Of a stretch of DNA of 64,000 nt, positions 24,901 through 36,100 are shown piece by piece. This DNA is from Candidatus Aenigmatarchaeota archaeon (GTDB taxonomy: Archaea; Aenigmatarchaeota; Aenigmatarchaeia; Aenigmatarchaeales; JACQIB01): the NCBI GenBank assembly GCA_016198755.1, contig JACQIB010000004.1:1-64000 (forward strand). Direction: 5' to 3'. Made by a program: the position numbers and the translations under genes. Under the pieces are notes generated by a model. The model saw nothing but the letters and a program-made list of their open reading frames with translations, was not told where the DNA came from and made no database searches. The first letter of the stretch is position 1. Each line of letters begins with the position of its first letter.

Positions 24901-26507
24901 CTCCTCCTGAGGGGGGAGGCGGTGGAAGCGGGGGTAGTGGACCGGGGCCACAGATGATTACTGTTTATATAACAAACCCAGGAGCAGTCCCAGTTTTGGA
25001 TGGAAATGCAGACGGGTTTACAGGCAGGTTCAAGCTTCTATGGGATGGGAAAGAGATAAGCTCAGATGAAAAGGGAGTTGTAAATGTTACATGGACAGGA
25101 ACAGGCTGCAAAAACAACACTCTTTGCAGCATAGATGAGATGAACGAGAACTTAAGGGAGGAGATGGAATCGGGAAATAAGGCTCTGCCTCCTTGGACTA
25201 TTATTATAGAAACCGAACTGACAGAGGGTAGTGTTATACCAGTTACAGTTATGTACGAAACTCCAACAATCCATATTGAAAGGACTGTGATAAAGAATAA
25301 TGCAAAAGTTTCTTATCTTCTGAACGCAACAGCCCCGAACCAGTTTTATTCAGAGGATAACCAGTATATTGTCTTTCCAATTATCCAGAATATTACATAT
25401 AATCTCCCTAACGGCAGTGAAAGAGTGGAGGAGCTTTCAGGGAACTATAGTTTGCTCGACTCGGTGGGGGAGGAGGTTTCAGGCAGCCCTTTCAGCTTCT
25501 GCAAGACTCTAACAAGAGATAGGGAATATAAAGTTTGCTATGGTGGAATAAAACATTTGCTTTCTGGAGATTCTATAGGTTTGAACTTTACTGCAGACTT
25601 GTTTTTCCCGAAGCTACTCGCAGAGCTTGAAACAAAAGCTTCCGGAGGCGCGGGTGCAAATGTCTATAAGAAAACGGTTTTCATATCTGTTGCAAGCGAC
25701 TATACTATTGAAAATGAAATGCTTCCGGGCTTTTCAGGAGCTTCAGACAAGAAAGTTTTTGTGGACGGGAAAGAGCTCTCTGCTGAGGAGTGGAAGGAGG
25801 GTTCTGTTATAATTCTGGGGATTGAACCTGGTCCGCATGAGGTTGAAGTTAAATATACGGTTCCATCTCCTCAAGTATCTAATCCGGCTCCCAGCAGCGG
25901 CGGTGGGGGAGGAGGCGGAGGCAGTTCTATACCTTCGTATTCTTTAACAGCCAAAGCCAGCGAAAACAATCTTGTTTTGAATGGGCAGGAAACAAAAACA
26001 ATAGAGATAGAGTTTGAGAACAAAGGATATGAAAAGCTTACAGGGTTTTCATTTGTTGTTGAAGGATTGCCTGCTGAATGGTTTAGGGCTGAGAGCCTTC
26101 CAAAAGAGATTGGAGCAGGGGAGAAGGTAAAGGTTTCAATTGTGTTTGCTCCGCGCGGCCCAAGCTCTGAGTTAGCTGGAAAAATTGTTGTTAAATCAGT
26201 TGAAGGTGCTGTTGCTGAGACAGAAGTTAAAGTAAGTTATACAGGCTCTGCTAAAAGCCCTGCACCACAGGAAACAACTACAACAACTCCAACAGAAGAG
26301 CTTCCAATACCTGTTCCCCCACAATCTCCAGGTCCTACAGGTTTGTTTGTATTAGACACTGGAACAGCTTTGGGTGTGGGAATTGGGATTGTTGTTTTGG
26401 CTGTTGCAGCCTATTCTTTGCGCGGGAGCAAGAGCTGGGCAAAAATAGCTTTCCGCCACAAGTATGGCCCACGCAGGTTCGGGGCTAGTCTGAAAAGGAA
26501 ATTCTAG
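21903..26507 (+). CDS. Secreted M6-type metallopeptidase with Ig-like and NEW3-like domains
   Basis: The 1534-residue product has a signal peptide (about 1-31), then an immune-inhibitor-A/M6-like catalytic domain (about 75-330) with zinc motif HELAH at 241-245, followed by the GRGAYDLYN stretch and MDSGAW turn typical of the family. Several Ig-like units follow (about 415-720; each starts with a PP...V pattern and has paired cysteines), then more beta domains, a Gly/Ser linker, a NEW3-like domain (about 1345-1430), a Thr/Pro stalk and a C-terminal membrane segment (about 1484-1508) with a basic tail. It is a cell-anchored extracellular protease. Leaderless start by TATA box. Its stop overlaps the stop of the convergent Tim44-like gene by 4 nt. 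Confidence 0.85.
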   Translation: METHGFGGRKIILVTIALFLTFSLISFGVFAVPTNPSASCWKTKTCPIDPDQPADKTSVQKPVPQLHSAGSPTLPIDGSKGIQKVLVIPVTFSDISPTKTIAEANASLQKLVDYYKEVSYGKLELEVVFASTDWVELSETMAWYGEDTEDEIDPYTGLLFVDAIAAVDADVDFNGFDHILVLHADRDQAADSDCTDCIWSSRIKFGTPIVTDDGATINGALTVAEIKSYDEPEFSLGTAAHELAHDIISPVTGRGAYDLYNILTGASVVGKWSLMDSGAWLNPPAHLDPLHKSLYEWTADAEMQVPVGESRIVTLKPSADNPNFLTVIGSKTELFFVENRIAKGFDTKVPEEGVVIWHFDLVNLFLGNLFNALDPPGLAVESLSTINNAAFVDGEAFKTPLSDLNDGTTTGIVIDQIKRTGEEFSFRINNNDTTPPDLKVVLPSPVEATKDVSIVLDSPDAVSCTYSREGLVNPLELEWDGKNWKGMDTPGDGKFVYSFECKDAADNTASKELDVLVDSTPPTINVLLPEPVTTSKDIIINIKTDLDVVSCTYSRPGVDAVNLEELGGIWKGTDSLEEGKTELSFKCTDNAGNSASTTFTVTIDKTPPSITVLSPAATVDKDTILKTADVSVEIKADDDATYCSYSRTGLEKAVELIKEGEVWKASDTLSEGLTSFVFACNDNAGNIAITPQFHMVLVDLSPPTLKTKYIEDGTVFAGFDPQLLKPFEITVDDACLDPKSTGLKVDGIDLTSLETGVGIAFPGPPIEGLQCTSGISFLYRLNLSEYSEGSHTLEFRAADILGRETVKTFNVEFAQRSPVATIELAEGQKDRIEFGELFSIAADFKIDDMLVYPTAKTVGSLFKSLNVRLIPRVGLFGSEPVLCTEYNEPDTADISETIDCFATGIGGPQLIVVEGYDTYSNFISQGFIGPTVYNAEPSVFGSAKIENKNYALKEGDFVFDAISGDYSTGIFHASDGLSGTGAKIWTLNFTVSAIDYNAPAPPEGGGGGSGGSGPGPQMITVYITNPGAVPVLDGNADGFTGRFKLLWDGKEISSDEKGVVNVTWTGTGCKNNTLCSIDEMNENLREEMESGNKALPPWTIIIETELTEGSVIPVTVMYETPTIHIERTVIKNNAKVSYLLNATAPNQFYSEDNQYIVFPIIQNITYNLPNGSERVEELSGNYSLLDSVGEEVSGSPFSFCKTLTRDREYKVCYGGIKHLLSGDSIGLNFTADLFFPKLLAELETKASGGAGANVYKKTVFISVASDYTIENEMLPGFSGASDKKVFVDGKELSAEEWKEGSVIILGIEPGPHEVEVKYTVPSPQVSNPAPSSGGGGGGGGSSIPSYSLTAKASENNLVLNGQETKTIEIEFENKGYEKLTGFSFVVEGLPAEWFRAESLPKEIGAGEKVKVSIVFAPRGPSSELAGKIVVKSVEGAVAETEVKVSYTGSAKSPAPQETTTTTPTEELPIPVPPQSPGPTGLFVLDTGTALGVGIGIVVLAVAAYSLRGSKSWAKIAFRHKYGPRRFGASLKRKF

Positions 26508-29500
26508 ACTGCTCTCTCGTGCTCATAGTACCATTTCATTTGTTCTGGTGTTGAGAGCTCGTCGAAATTATCATCTGACAAAATTTTGCTGCCTTGTCTA
26601 ATTTGAGTTATTTCCTTTATTTTCCATTTGCTTTCTTTTGCATCCCATAAAAATGTCCAGAACTCTTCAAATGGGTAAACATCATCATCTCCCCTGATAA
26701 CCTTTGGCTCTGTAAAAGTATTTTCATTCCCGTCTCCAACCTCCTCAACAACCGTGGTTTTGTTTATAGTAATGCTTAATTTACCCTTCACTTTTTGTCC
26801 TTCATAATTTTCTGACTTTGTTTGTTTTGTAACAATTTTCTCCTGCTTTATACCATGTGCTTTTGCATACCAGTCTGGTACAGAAGAATCGCGCAGAATA
26901 ACATCCTGAGCGTGCGCAGAAATCCATGCTACAAACTCGTTCTTTTTCTTGTCAGCATGGTTCCTTATTATTATAATTTTCACATCCTCTATACCCAAAT
27001 TTCTCAGCTCATTTCTTTCATTCTGCTTTATCATCTGCTCCAGTTCTTCTGTGTGTTCTTTGTAAATATCAGGCATCATTAGCCCTTCCACTTCTGTATA
27101 ATCCCTGTCCTGCCAGGCTGTCTGGAGCTGGGTAAAATAGGAACGAGTTAATTGAACTAATTTTCTCTCATCCCACTCTTTCCAGAGCATATGCAAATAG
27201 TTTAAAAGCCTGTGGGCGCGCTCAGCTTTCTCATCTATTTTTCCCCGCGGTGCAGGCTGATCCATTGTTGCCCAGCCTCCTCCGGAGCTTCTGCCCTTAA
27301 CAATCGCATAAATAAAAACGCCTATAAACACTAGGAAAAACAAACCAAAGAAAAGTGAAACTATTATATTAAAGATAACTTCTGCAGGGCCGGGAGGGGG
27401 GAGAAAAGGAGAGTTTGCTGGGACAGTTCCTGCGTAAATTGAAACTGGAACTGAGGAATTGCGCTCAAAATCCCCGTTCAGTACTGGAAAAAGGGTTACA
27501 TTGTTCTGTGTTATTGTTATATTGTCTATAAGTGTGTACCAGCCTCCTGTGCTTGAAGAAGGATGCTGGGAGAAACGTATCCTTACTGTGTTCCCTGTAA
27601 AATTGGATAGGTCTGCTCTCGCCTTATACCAGCCTCCTGTGAGCCCAGAGTATGTGGTTGTATAAAGCTTTTCCTCTCCCCTGAGGTCTAACAAATCAAA
27701 TGTGAAATTTATCCCTCCGTTTTCGTCTAACTGGATCCATTCTATTCCATTCCCACGAAGGATAAATGGATCATTTGTGGCTATTCCAACGGAGGAAGAG
27801 GATCCAGAGGAACCTGAACGCAGGATTAGTGCTTTGTCAGTGGATGGAAACACAATGTTTTTTGTATTTGTAGCCCCAGATATTTGTGTTTTCTCTAAAA
27901 CAATACCAGAAATACCATTGCTTATATTGGAAAAGTTCCAGCCTTGGGCTGAGAGAATTATGGGAAAGTAAAAAGAAACTGGAGGAGGTGGGCTTGAGCT
28001 GCCGCCTCCACCGCCCCCGCCTTTATTGTGCACAGCAAAAGAATTTGCAAAGAAGGTATGTTCCCCATCAACTTCAAGATTATAAGCTACAGTTGGTTCT
28101 GGTATAAAATTATTGAAAATTATTTTCTCTCCCACAAGCCTTCCATTTTTTAGAATATAGATTGTTTCCCCCGTTTTCAGCTCCTGCACTTCCTTATATC
28201 CGGTATTTGTTAGGAATGGATGTTCAGCAGTTGCATTTACCTCGCTTGTTTTTGTTTTAAGGGAAAAGTAACCATCTCTGTGGACTTTATAAATTGTTTT
28301 TACAGCAGATTCCTTTACATTTCTATTTTCATCGAAAGAGTATATTTTATCCCCTTTCTTTAGGGTTTCTATGTTTACAGGGCCGGAAACAGTGGAAATT
28401 TCTGTTCCTGGAAGGAAACAGCCGCCCTTGTTATGTACAGCAAAAGAATTTGCAAAAAAAGTGTGCTCATTATCAACTTCTAAGTTATAGGCTGTGGTAG
28501 GTATGGGAATATAGGTTATAGAGAGTATTTTTTGTGGTACAAGACTGTTGCTTTCAAGGATAAAAACAGTTTCTCCAACAGACAAATATTGGGTTTCTAC
28601 ATAACCATTATCAGTTAGGAAAGGGTGTTCTGCTGTTGCATTAACTTCCGTGGATTCTGTTTTTAGGTTATAATAGCCTTCTCTATGCACAGAAAAAACC
28701 TTGTTAACTCTGGATTCCACTATATTTCCATTGCTGTCAAAGGAAAATACAGAATCTCCTGCTTTAAGGTTCTCTATATCCACTGGTCCTGAAGAGCCGG
28801 AAACTTGGGTTCCGGGCAGAAAGCATCCCCCGCCGCCGCCCTTGTTATGAACTGCAAATTTGTCTGCAAAGTAAGTATGTTCTCCGGAAACTTCCAGATT
28901 ATAGGCATAGGTTGGCTCTGGAACATATTGTACTGAAAGTATTTTCTCAGGGGAAAGCTTTTCATTATTTAGGATAAAAATAGTTGACCCTGCAGAAAGG
29001 TACTGGGTTTCAATATAGCCTTTGTCAGTTAGGAAAGGGTGTTCTGCTGTTGCTTTCACTTCAGAGGAAGATATTTTAACTATATAATAGCCCTCGCGGT
29101 GGACTTTGTAAATCTTGTTTACTGTTGAGGAAGCTATCTTTCCGGAAGGATCAAAAGAATAGACAGATTCCCCAACAGAGAGTGTTTCAATGTTTTTTGG
29201 ACCGGAAAGGGTTTCAACTGCAGTTCCGGGTAAAAAACAGCCTCCTTTGTTGTGCACAGCGAAAGAGTTTGAGAAAAAAGTATGCTCGCCGGAAACTTCC
29301 AGATTATAGGCAACTGTTGGGTTAGGAATATACTCTGAAGATGATATAGCTTCTTTGACAAGCTTACCTTCAGAAAGAATAAAAACTTCATTACCGATAT
29401 TAAGGTTCTGTGCTTCAATATAGCCTTTATCAGTCAAAAAGGGATGTTCAGCAGTAACGTTTACAATAGAACTTTTTGTTCGCAGAATATAGTAGCCTTC

Positions 29501-29719
29501 TCTGTGCACTTCATAAACTTTTTTCACAGAGGATTCAAGAACGTTTCCGTTCTCATCAAAAGAGTAAACAGAATCCCCAGGGAGAATATTCTCTATATTT
29601 ACAACTCCTGTGGGAGTGGAAACTTCTGTCCCAGGAAGGAAACAGCCGCCGCCAGCGCGTGCAAAAGCTGGTGCAGCTATAAAAAGCAATAAAAGTAAAG
29701 GGAGCAGGAGTTTTTTCAT
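26504..29719 (-). CDS. Tim44-like membrane protein interrupted by four tandem Hint (intein-like) domains
   Basis: The 1071-residue product has a signal peptide (1-20) ending in ARAGGG, four Hint domains of exactly 132 residues each (26-157, 161-292, 299-430, 434-565), a Gly/Ser/Pro linker, a beta-sandwich (about 585-755), one membrane segment (about 785-815) and a cytoplasmic Tim44-like domain (about 830-1060). Each Hint copy starts with CFLPGT, has TAEHPF (block B), EHT.F (block F) and ends AVHN, separated only by KGG or KGGGGG. Bacterial Tim44-like proteins often begin with a signal peptide and a Gly-rich stretch, so the Hint array appears to sit within that stretch. RBS GGTGA before ATG 29719; 12 nt behind the DUF350-like gene, probably one operon. 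Confidence 0.85.
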   Translation of the reverse strand: MKKLLLPLLLLLFIAAPAFARAGGGCFLPGTEVSTPTGVVNIENILPGDSVYSFDENGNVLESSVKKVYEVHREGYYILRTKSSIVNVTAEHPFLTDKGYIEAQNLNIGNEVFILSEGKLVKEAISSSEYIPNPTVAYNLEVSGEHTFFSNSFAVHNKGGCFLPGTAVETLSGPKNIETLSVGESVYSFDPSGKIASSTVNKIYKVHREGYYIVKISSSEVKATAEHPFLTDKGYIETQYLSAGSTIFILNNEKLSPEKILSVQYVPEPTYAYNLEVSGEHTYFADKFAVHNKGGGGGCFLPGTQVSGSSGPVDIENLKAGDSVFSFDSNGNIVESRVNKVFSVHREGYYNLKTESTEVNATAEHPFLTDNGYVETQYLSVGETVFILESNSLVPQKILSITYIPIPTTAYNLEVDNEHTFFANSFAVHNKGGCFLPGTEISTVSGPVNIETLKKGDKIYSFDENRNVKESAVKTIYKVHRDGYFSLKTKTSEVNATAEHPFLTNTGYKEVQELKTGETIYILKNGRLVGEKIIFNNFIPEPTVAYNLEVDGEHTFFANSFAVHNKGGGGGGGSSSPPPPVSFYFPIILSAQGWNFSNISNGISGIVLEKTQISGATNTKNIVFPSTDKALILRSGSSGSSSSVGIATNDPFILRGNGIEWIQLDENGGINFTFDLLDLRGEEKLYTTTYSGLTGGWYKARADLSNFTGNTVRIRFSQHPSSSTGGWYTLIDNITITQNNVTLFPVLNGDFERNSSVPVSIYAGTVPANSPFLPPPGPAEVIFNIIVSLFFGLFFLVFIGVFIYAIVKGRSSGGGWATMDQPAPRGKIDEKAERAHRLLNYLHMLWKEWDERKLVQLTRSYFTQLQTAWQDRDYTEVEGLMMPDIYKEHTEELEQMIKQNERNELRNLGIEDVKIIIIRNHADKKKNEFVAWISAHAQDVILRDSSVPDWYAKAHGIKQEKIVTKQTKSENYEGQKVKGKLSITINKTTVVEEVGDGNENTFTEPKVIRGDDDVYPFEEFWTFLWDAKESKWKIKEITQIRQGSKILSDDNFDELSTPEQMKWYYEHERAV
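28025..29644 (-). repeat. Four tandem Hint-domain repeats
   Basis: Units at 29249-29644, 28844-29239, 28430-28825 and 28025-28420, each 396 nt. All keep Cys1, the TxxH histidine and the terminal His-Asn. The residue after Asn is always Lys, not Cys, Ser or Thr, as in type B bacterial intein-like domains. They differ enough from each other to be old duplications. Confidence 0.85.
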
Positions 29720-29731
29720 TTTTTCACCTGC

Positions 29732-29989
29732 TTACCCGTGTATTCCAGCTATTATTGCAGAGCCAATTATTATTGCCATACCCAAAATTGCTGCGCTAAC
29801 TATTCTCCCAAAATACTGGGCAACAGCATTGTTTCCCCTTTTAATTTCTTTTCCTTCGTCCAAGTCAGGGGTTAGCCTGTTTATTAACTTGGGTAATAGC
29901 ACGGTTGCAACCAACATTGCTGCAAATCCTATAACTATTCCCACTACAGTAAAGCCCACAGCCAGAGCAGTGGTTTCTACTAGAGCCAT
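29732..29989 (-). CDS. Small DUF350-like membrane protein
   Basis: The 85-residue product has an N-terminal membrane helix (about 6-30), a polar loop with EIKRGNN and a C-terminal glycine-rich membrane helix (about 58-82), which resembles the DUF350/YjfL family. The start ATG 29989 is supported by GGTGAT at 29993-29998 and by a TATA box at 30021-30028; an in-frame TTG at 30001 is less likely. It is first in an operon with the Tim44-like gene. The 170 nt upstream (30002-30172) hold this promoter and a weak direct repeat. Confidence 0.6.
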   Translation of the reverse strand: MALVETTALAVGFTVVGIVIGFAAMLVATVLLPKLINRLTPDLDEGKEIKRGNNAVAQYFGRIVSAAILGMAIIIGSAIIAGIHG

Positions 29990-30172
29990 TATATCACCCA
30001 AATAAACAAGGCTGAACTGATTTATATAGTTAGCTAAGGAAAAATAATAGGATTTTTAGTATGCATAATAACCTTTCAGTCTGTTCATAGATCATTCAGC
30101 TTCAAATTTCTTTCAACTAGCATTAAAGCATAAGAATATTTCTTAATCTGAAGCAAGCTGCTAAGGAAAAAC

Positions 30173-33100
30173 CTAGGAAGTTTTTATTGTGGGTTCAGGT
30201 TTGCGCCCGCGCACAAAGCCCATGTAAACACCTGCTATTATAGCGATAGCAGCCACAACACCTATTGCAATCCATGTTTCTATACCAACAGTTATAGGTG
30301 GCTTTATGTCTTTTGTTTCGAGTGCATTCTGTGCTTGTATTGCAGAGTTCTCTGCATCAGCATATTTCTCTGCGCTGAAAGCAGCTTCAGCTTCTTTAAA
30401 CAGCCTTTCAGCTTCAACAACATTTATTCCCTTTGCTTTTGCTGCTTCTATTGCAGTGCGTGCAGAATCTATAGCGCTTTTTGCTGAATCCTTGGGTTCC
30501 AATAAAGGTTTATCCTTATCATCAGCTTTACAGCTCTGATCCTCCTTCACAAGCTGGCACTCATAGTTTGTGGTATCATCGCAAACATATGTATCCCTTG
30601 ATTGTTTTCCACTTGCACAAACTCCAAACTCTGTGGGTTGTGGGCAGATTGGGCAACTCTTTGCACCAACTTCAACACTAAAGCTGTTTTCTGGGGTAAC
30701 AGCTATATTGTCACCCGCATCAATTGCATAAATTCTCCACTTTACTGTTGTCCCTCCCTTAATTTTCAGATCCTGCCATACAAACCTTGCAACAGCTTCT
30801 GATCCTGATAGGTCTGTGGTTGTCAGGTTTTTATAACCTGAACCTGTGTCAAGGCTTAATATAGCTCTCTTCAGTTCACCATTGTCCCTCCAGCGGGCTG
30901 TAAGCTCAACAGTGCCTCCAACAGAAACGCTTTCTTTGCTCTGTTTTGACTCAATAAGAGTTGGAACTGATGTATCAGGCTCTATAACAAAGCTAGGGTC
31001 TGTATCATTTGTATTTCCGTCAACGTCTGTAGCTATAGTCTTCCAGGATATTGAAGTTCCCGGAGCAGCTGATGGTATCCATGTGAAGGAAACAATCTTA
31101 TCTGTTCCCAATACATCCTTTCTATCCTTCTCAACCCAACTCCCAGTTTCATTTACAAGGAATGCAACTTCCTTCAGGTTATTATCATCTTTCCAGTGTG
31201 CGTTTATAGTTACAGCTTGCCCCTGTACAGGTCTTGCCGGATCCTGTGTTTTCTCAACGAAATATGGGGAATTGGATGTTGTAACAAAACTGTGTTCAGG
31301 TCCTTCAATTGTATTTCCGGCAGAATCAACTCCAACAGACTTCCACTTTACTTCAGTTCCAATTGGCAGGTTTGCATTTGAGTATTCATAATTGGCGCAT
31401 CCTTTCAGGTCTGCAAATGCTCTTGTTGGAATAACCTGCGGAGCTTTTTCAGTTCCCCCTTCAGTGACTATAAATCTAATCTCTTTCAAAACTCCAGAGT
31501 CGCGGAAGCATGCTGAAATCACATTCTTCTGATTTCCAACAATCTTTGCATTCTGTTGCTTGTCTTCTACAAAGCTCGGGGAATCTGTATCCTTAATCCT
31601 GAATCCTCCACCATTTATTATATCTCCATTGTTGCTTTCATCAATTACAAAAACCCTCCAGCTCATGTTTGTTCCAGGGAGTCCAATAGGCATTGTCGGA
31701 GGTAATGGATCTGAAGATAATCCAGTTACTTCACCTCCGCTTATGATGCGCAATCTGCCTGCAGCAAGCCTGCCGCCGAAGGCTGATAATGCACTACTCA
31801 TCCCTCCCCTAAGTGTAGCATAAGTTCCAACGCCTTTTATATTGTCATCAAAGGCTCTTCCACCCATTCCCAGTGGTATTGAGCGTGGTAACTGTTTCAA
31901 TGTTGAAGGATCTGGTATCAGCCATGATCCAGCGAGCTTTCCTTCTGAAGTTTTTGGAGTTTTGTCTATCCAGTTGTTTGCCCCAGGTCCAACAGTTTTA
32001 ATATTTGTAAAGTTTGCTATAGTAGCTGTGTAAATCGTGCTCCATGTGCCATCCTCTCCTATAACCTGTACATAAGCATACTTTAACCCTCCGCAGCCCG
32101 CAGAAACCGTATTTTCAACAGAATCTTTCAACAGTGCTCCAAATCTTACCTCTTGTGTTGGCAATAGCTCTGTAGGTCCTGTTTCAAAACCAGATGCTGT
32201 GGGTTTGATCCTTTCTATGCACTTCTTTGGAGACAGTGTGAATTTCGAGTCTTGCTGATTCTTATTTCCAGCCTTGTCAAACACAACAACAGTAAATGGA
32301 ACTTCCGCATTTGATCCGGTCTTGTAGTATTTGTTCCAAATCTCTTCTGTTGCATTCACAGTGAAGTGTGCATAACCCAACAGCCTGTTATCATTCCCTG
32401 AATATAGCTGCACTTTGCTCTCTTCCTTTCCGTTTACAGAGACTGTTGCATAATCCAGACCAATATTGTCTGTTGTTTCCGCAAAGAAACTCACAGGCTC
32501 TCCAATGCTGCCCTCAAGCTTTGCTCCTTCCCCAGAGATACGATTAATTTTCGGGATTGTAACATCCTTTACTTTAACTACATCATTTGATTTAGCCCAT
32601 GCTGAGCTCATACCTGCCATGTCAATTACCTGAGTGCTGAGCTTTACTATGCTTCCATCCTTTCCAGCAGGTATTGTTATTGAGGTATCAGCATTCCCAT
32701 TTCTGAATGGTATGTTTTGAGTTATTGTTTCTGCTTGGTATCCATCAGGTCCATAAAAGTCAAATACAAAAACTGCTTCTTTCAGATTCACATTATCATT
32801 TGCACTTAATGTAGCTGTTATCTTCTCCTCCGGATTGAGTTCTTTCAGAGATGTGATAGTGGGGCCAGATGTTATAGTTGGAGCTATAGTGTCCCTGACA
32901 AGGAAGCAGAATGGCTTTGTTTCTGATGTTAAGTCAGCATCATTTCCCCAGTCAGAAGCCCTGTCTGTTACACTGATCTTCCAGCAAAGTCTCTTTCCCT
33001 GCTGGTCAGTTGTTGGTCTGTACTCAAACTCAGTTGTATCTTCAGTTGCATACACTTTCTTGGGTTCACCTACTTGATTTAAGGTTCCCCCCTCAGGCCC

Positions 33101-36100
33101 AACAAAAAACTTTGTATTCCTCAATTCCTTATTATCCTCAACAATCGCTCTGGCCATAAGCCATGTAAATCCATCGCTGCTCTCTGGCGGGAACACATCC
33201 TCCCCATATATTTTTGGCGGCTTATCGTCTCTGACTGCAACCTGAACAACCTGTAGGCTCTTTGTTTCAGTCTCTCCTTGGTTTCCATTATAATCAAGGG
33301 CAACCATTTTCCACTTTACTGTGCCTGTTGAAGCTACAGGCAGGGCAAATGTATGGCCAGCTCTGAATTCCTTTCCATCTTTGTTCACAGAATTCTCCTT
33401 TATTTCACTTGCTCCCCAGGCCTTTGCAATAATGAATGGCTCTGGTCCATCCCCGTCATAATCAACAAGAAGCCTTACTGTTTTGACTGCAAACTGGTCT
33501 GACCAGGTAGCACCAAAGCTTACTGGAGTCTGATCTTTTATCCCAAATTGATCTGCAGACTGGGAAACATCATCAGCCACAGGAGGCCTTGTGTCTGTTG
33601 TATAAACATAAATATTATCTGTCCCTGGGAAGAATACCATCCTGTTTGAAAGTGCTGGTGAAGCAGGCATATAGATATTGTTGTTTGCAAGCACGTTCTT
33701 GAACACAATCTCTGGTGTAAACTCCCCCGATTTTGATCCTTTGAGTACATATGCTGTCCTCTCCTTCCCGACACCTATAAAGTAAACATAATAGTTTCTG
33801 TCAGGTTCATTTGAGATTGTAACCACAGGCTGCCCAAGTATATACTCATTGGGCTGCAGTTCAAACTTCCATACAACTTTCCCGTCCTCATTCAGCATTT
33901 TCAGCTCATTAACAACCGCAGATGTTGTAGTTGTTTTTATTGTGGTTGTTGTAACAGCAGTGGTACTTGAGTTGTTTCCTTCTGTATCCACTGTTACAGC
34001 CCCGCCGGAAACAGCAGCCACGGTTGGTATTGTTGTAGTTGTGGGGGAATTAACAGGTGTATTATAAGTGATGCTTTTAACATAGTCCTGCACAAAGTAA
34101 ACATACTTTCCAGTGGATGTTTTAACAGCAACAGGATTCATTACTGTTGGTATGGAAAGAGGCACATTCCCTATCTGATAGTTCAGTTTAAACCTCTCTA
34201 AAAGCTTTCCGGAGCCAACCTTTTTCCCTTTCATTGAAGAGTCAAGCTGCGAAACAGTTAACTCAGCATTAGCCTTGTCTTTCGGAGCAGTTATCATAAC
34301 AATGTTTGTATCATTTGTTCCCCCAGGAAGGGATGGGATAACTGGAGTTGTGCGCCAGCTATATACTGAAATAGAACTCTTGTCTTTTCCTGTTTCTCCA
34401 GGAATCCTGAATCTTGATACTGTTGTGAATGTGTTTGCATCTATAGTGTTTACTACACCGGTCTCTTCAACAATATAAATGAAGTTGTGTTCTGGTTCAT
34501 ATACAGGACCTGCAACTATTGTTTTCAATCCTCTGGCTTTCCTTCCGAATATCTGCTCCAATTTTCCATCTCCGTTTATCAAAAAGAACTGCCCGTTTGA
34601 AACAACTCCTATAGAATCAAAACCATCAGGGTGATCTTTGTTTTTGTAAGCTTTTATTTTCAAAGGTGCTGATGTTACATTTGGTATGATTGCTCCGGGA
34701 TTGTATCCAGAAAACTTCCTCTTCCAGACAATTTCTCCTGTTATCTGATTCAGGGCTGTTACAATTCCGTTTGCAGAGCTTACAACAACAGAATCAACAA
34801 GTTCTCCACCCGTTGTTATAGCTTTTTCTCCTTCATCTGTCTGTATCTTTGTTACATTTATAGGAACGCGTGCAGCAAAATCTGTAACAGGTTCATGCAG
34901 CAATATCGCCTCATCCAATTTTGTTTTCCATAAAATACTCCCGTCTGTTGTAAGGGAAAATATCCAGCCATTATGGGTTACTATATAGGCCTTCCCGTTG
35001 GATATGACTGGTGAAGCACTTACTATAACTGGTTCTCCTGCTGCAGCAGAAGCATCAAAAGTCCAGAGTGGGATAGGTGAAAGTTTTTTCCCTTCCTTTA
35101 CCAACAATTCATCAGTATAACCGCTGTGCTTTCCACTCCCCCCAAAGTTACTCCAGTCTACATATGGCCTCACATCTGCTTCTGGCAAATCAACATCAAG
35201 CTTATAGGCTAAACTATACAAAGGCTGCTCTTCAGCTCCATGATAAACGCTCCCTTTCCTCTCCTTTCCTCTTGCCCAATATAGTTTTTTGCCAACTCCC
35301 CCCTTTATGTATATCAAATAGGTCTTTCCCACATTCAGCTCCCCGCTCTTAACTCTGGTGTCAAAAGAAACTGATTTCCAGCCAGCAGAAACACTTACAG
35401 GTTTGCTTACCCAGACAGGCCTGCTTTCTGTCCCCCCTTCAAGTGTATAAACATATGCTGTTAGTTCTTGATCTTCTTCAGAATTGACATATACCTGGAT
35501 TTTTCCAATTGGTGCAGCATGCTGTGCAATAAATGACTGTGTGGTTTTGAAAGCTGCTCCCAATGTAGCTTCTGTTGTTACAGATACATCAGTTGCAAAA
35601 TCTATATCTTCTCCGGTTTTTACCCAGTTTTTTTCACCAACCTTTTCCCATCCTTCTCCCCTATCATAAGACTGCCCCATCATCCATTCCACAGCACCCT
35701 TTCCTTTATCCTGAGTGCTCAAAACAATATAATATTTTTGCCCTGCTTCTATGTTTACAGAGCTTGTACCAGCTACTCCAACCATGCCCGGAGTGAAATC
35801 TATCCAGTCCCAATCCCTATTTGTTATAGGTTTTTGCATATTTCCAATAGAGTCACCTGTTGCACTGCTTACGACATCTACAAATACAGTCTGGTCTACA
35901 TCGCTTTTCAGGTATAATTTAAGTCCTGTTAAAGTACCTCCGTATGTGGATACAAAACTCTGTCTCAGACTCCTGTCAACAGAAGGGTCTATTTCCACTT
36001 CAGTAGCAAGGCTGTTTGATACCCCTTCTGCTATATCAATTTTATTCCCTTCTATATACAGCTCAGAATCCTCTGTAAGCCCCCTTATTGGGCCTAAGTT

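Noticed and set aside
30033-30178. Imperfect direct repeat GCTAAGGAAAAA...TAGGA at about 30034 and 30160 as ends of a small element.
   Set aside because: Short and A-rich, and one copy overlaps a gene end; chance is likely.
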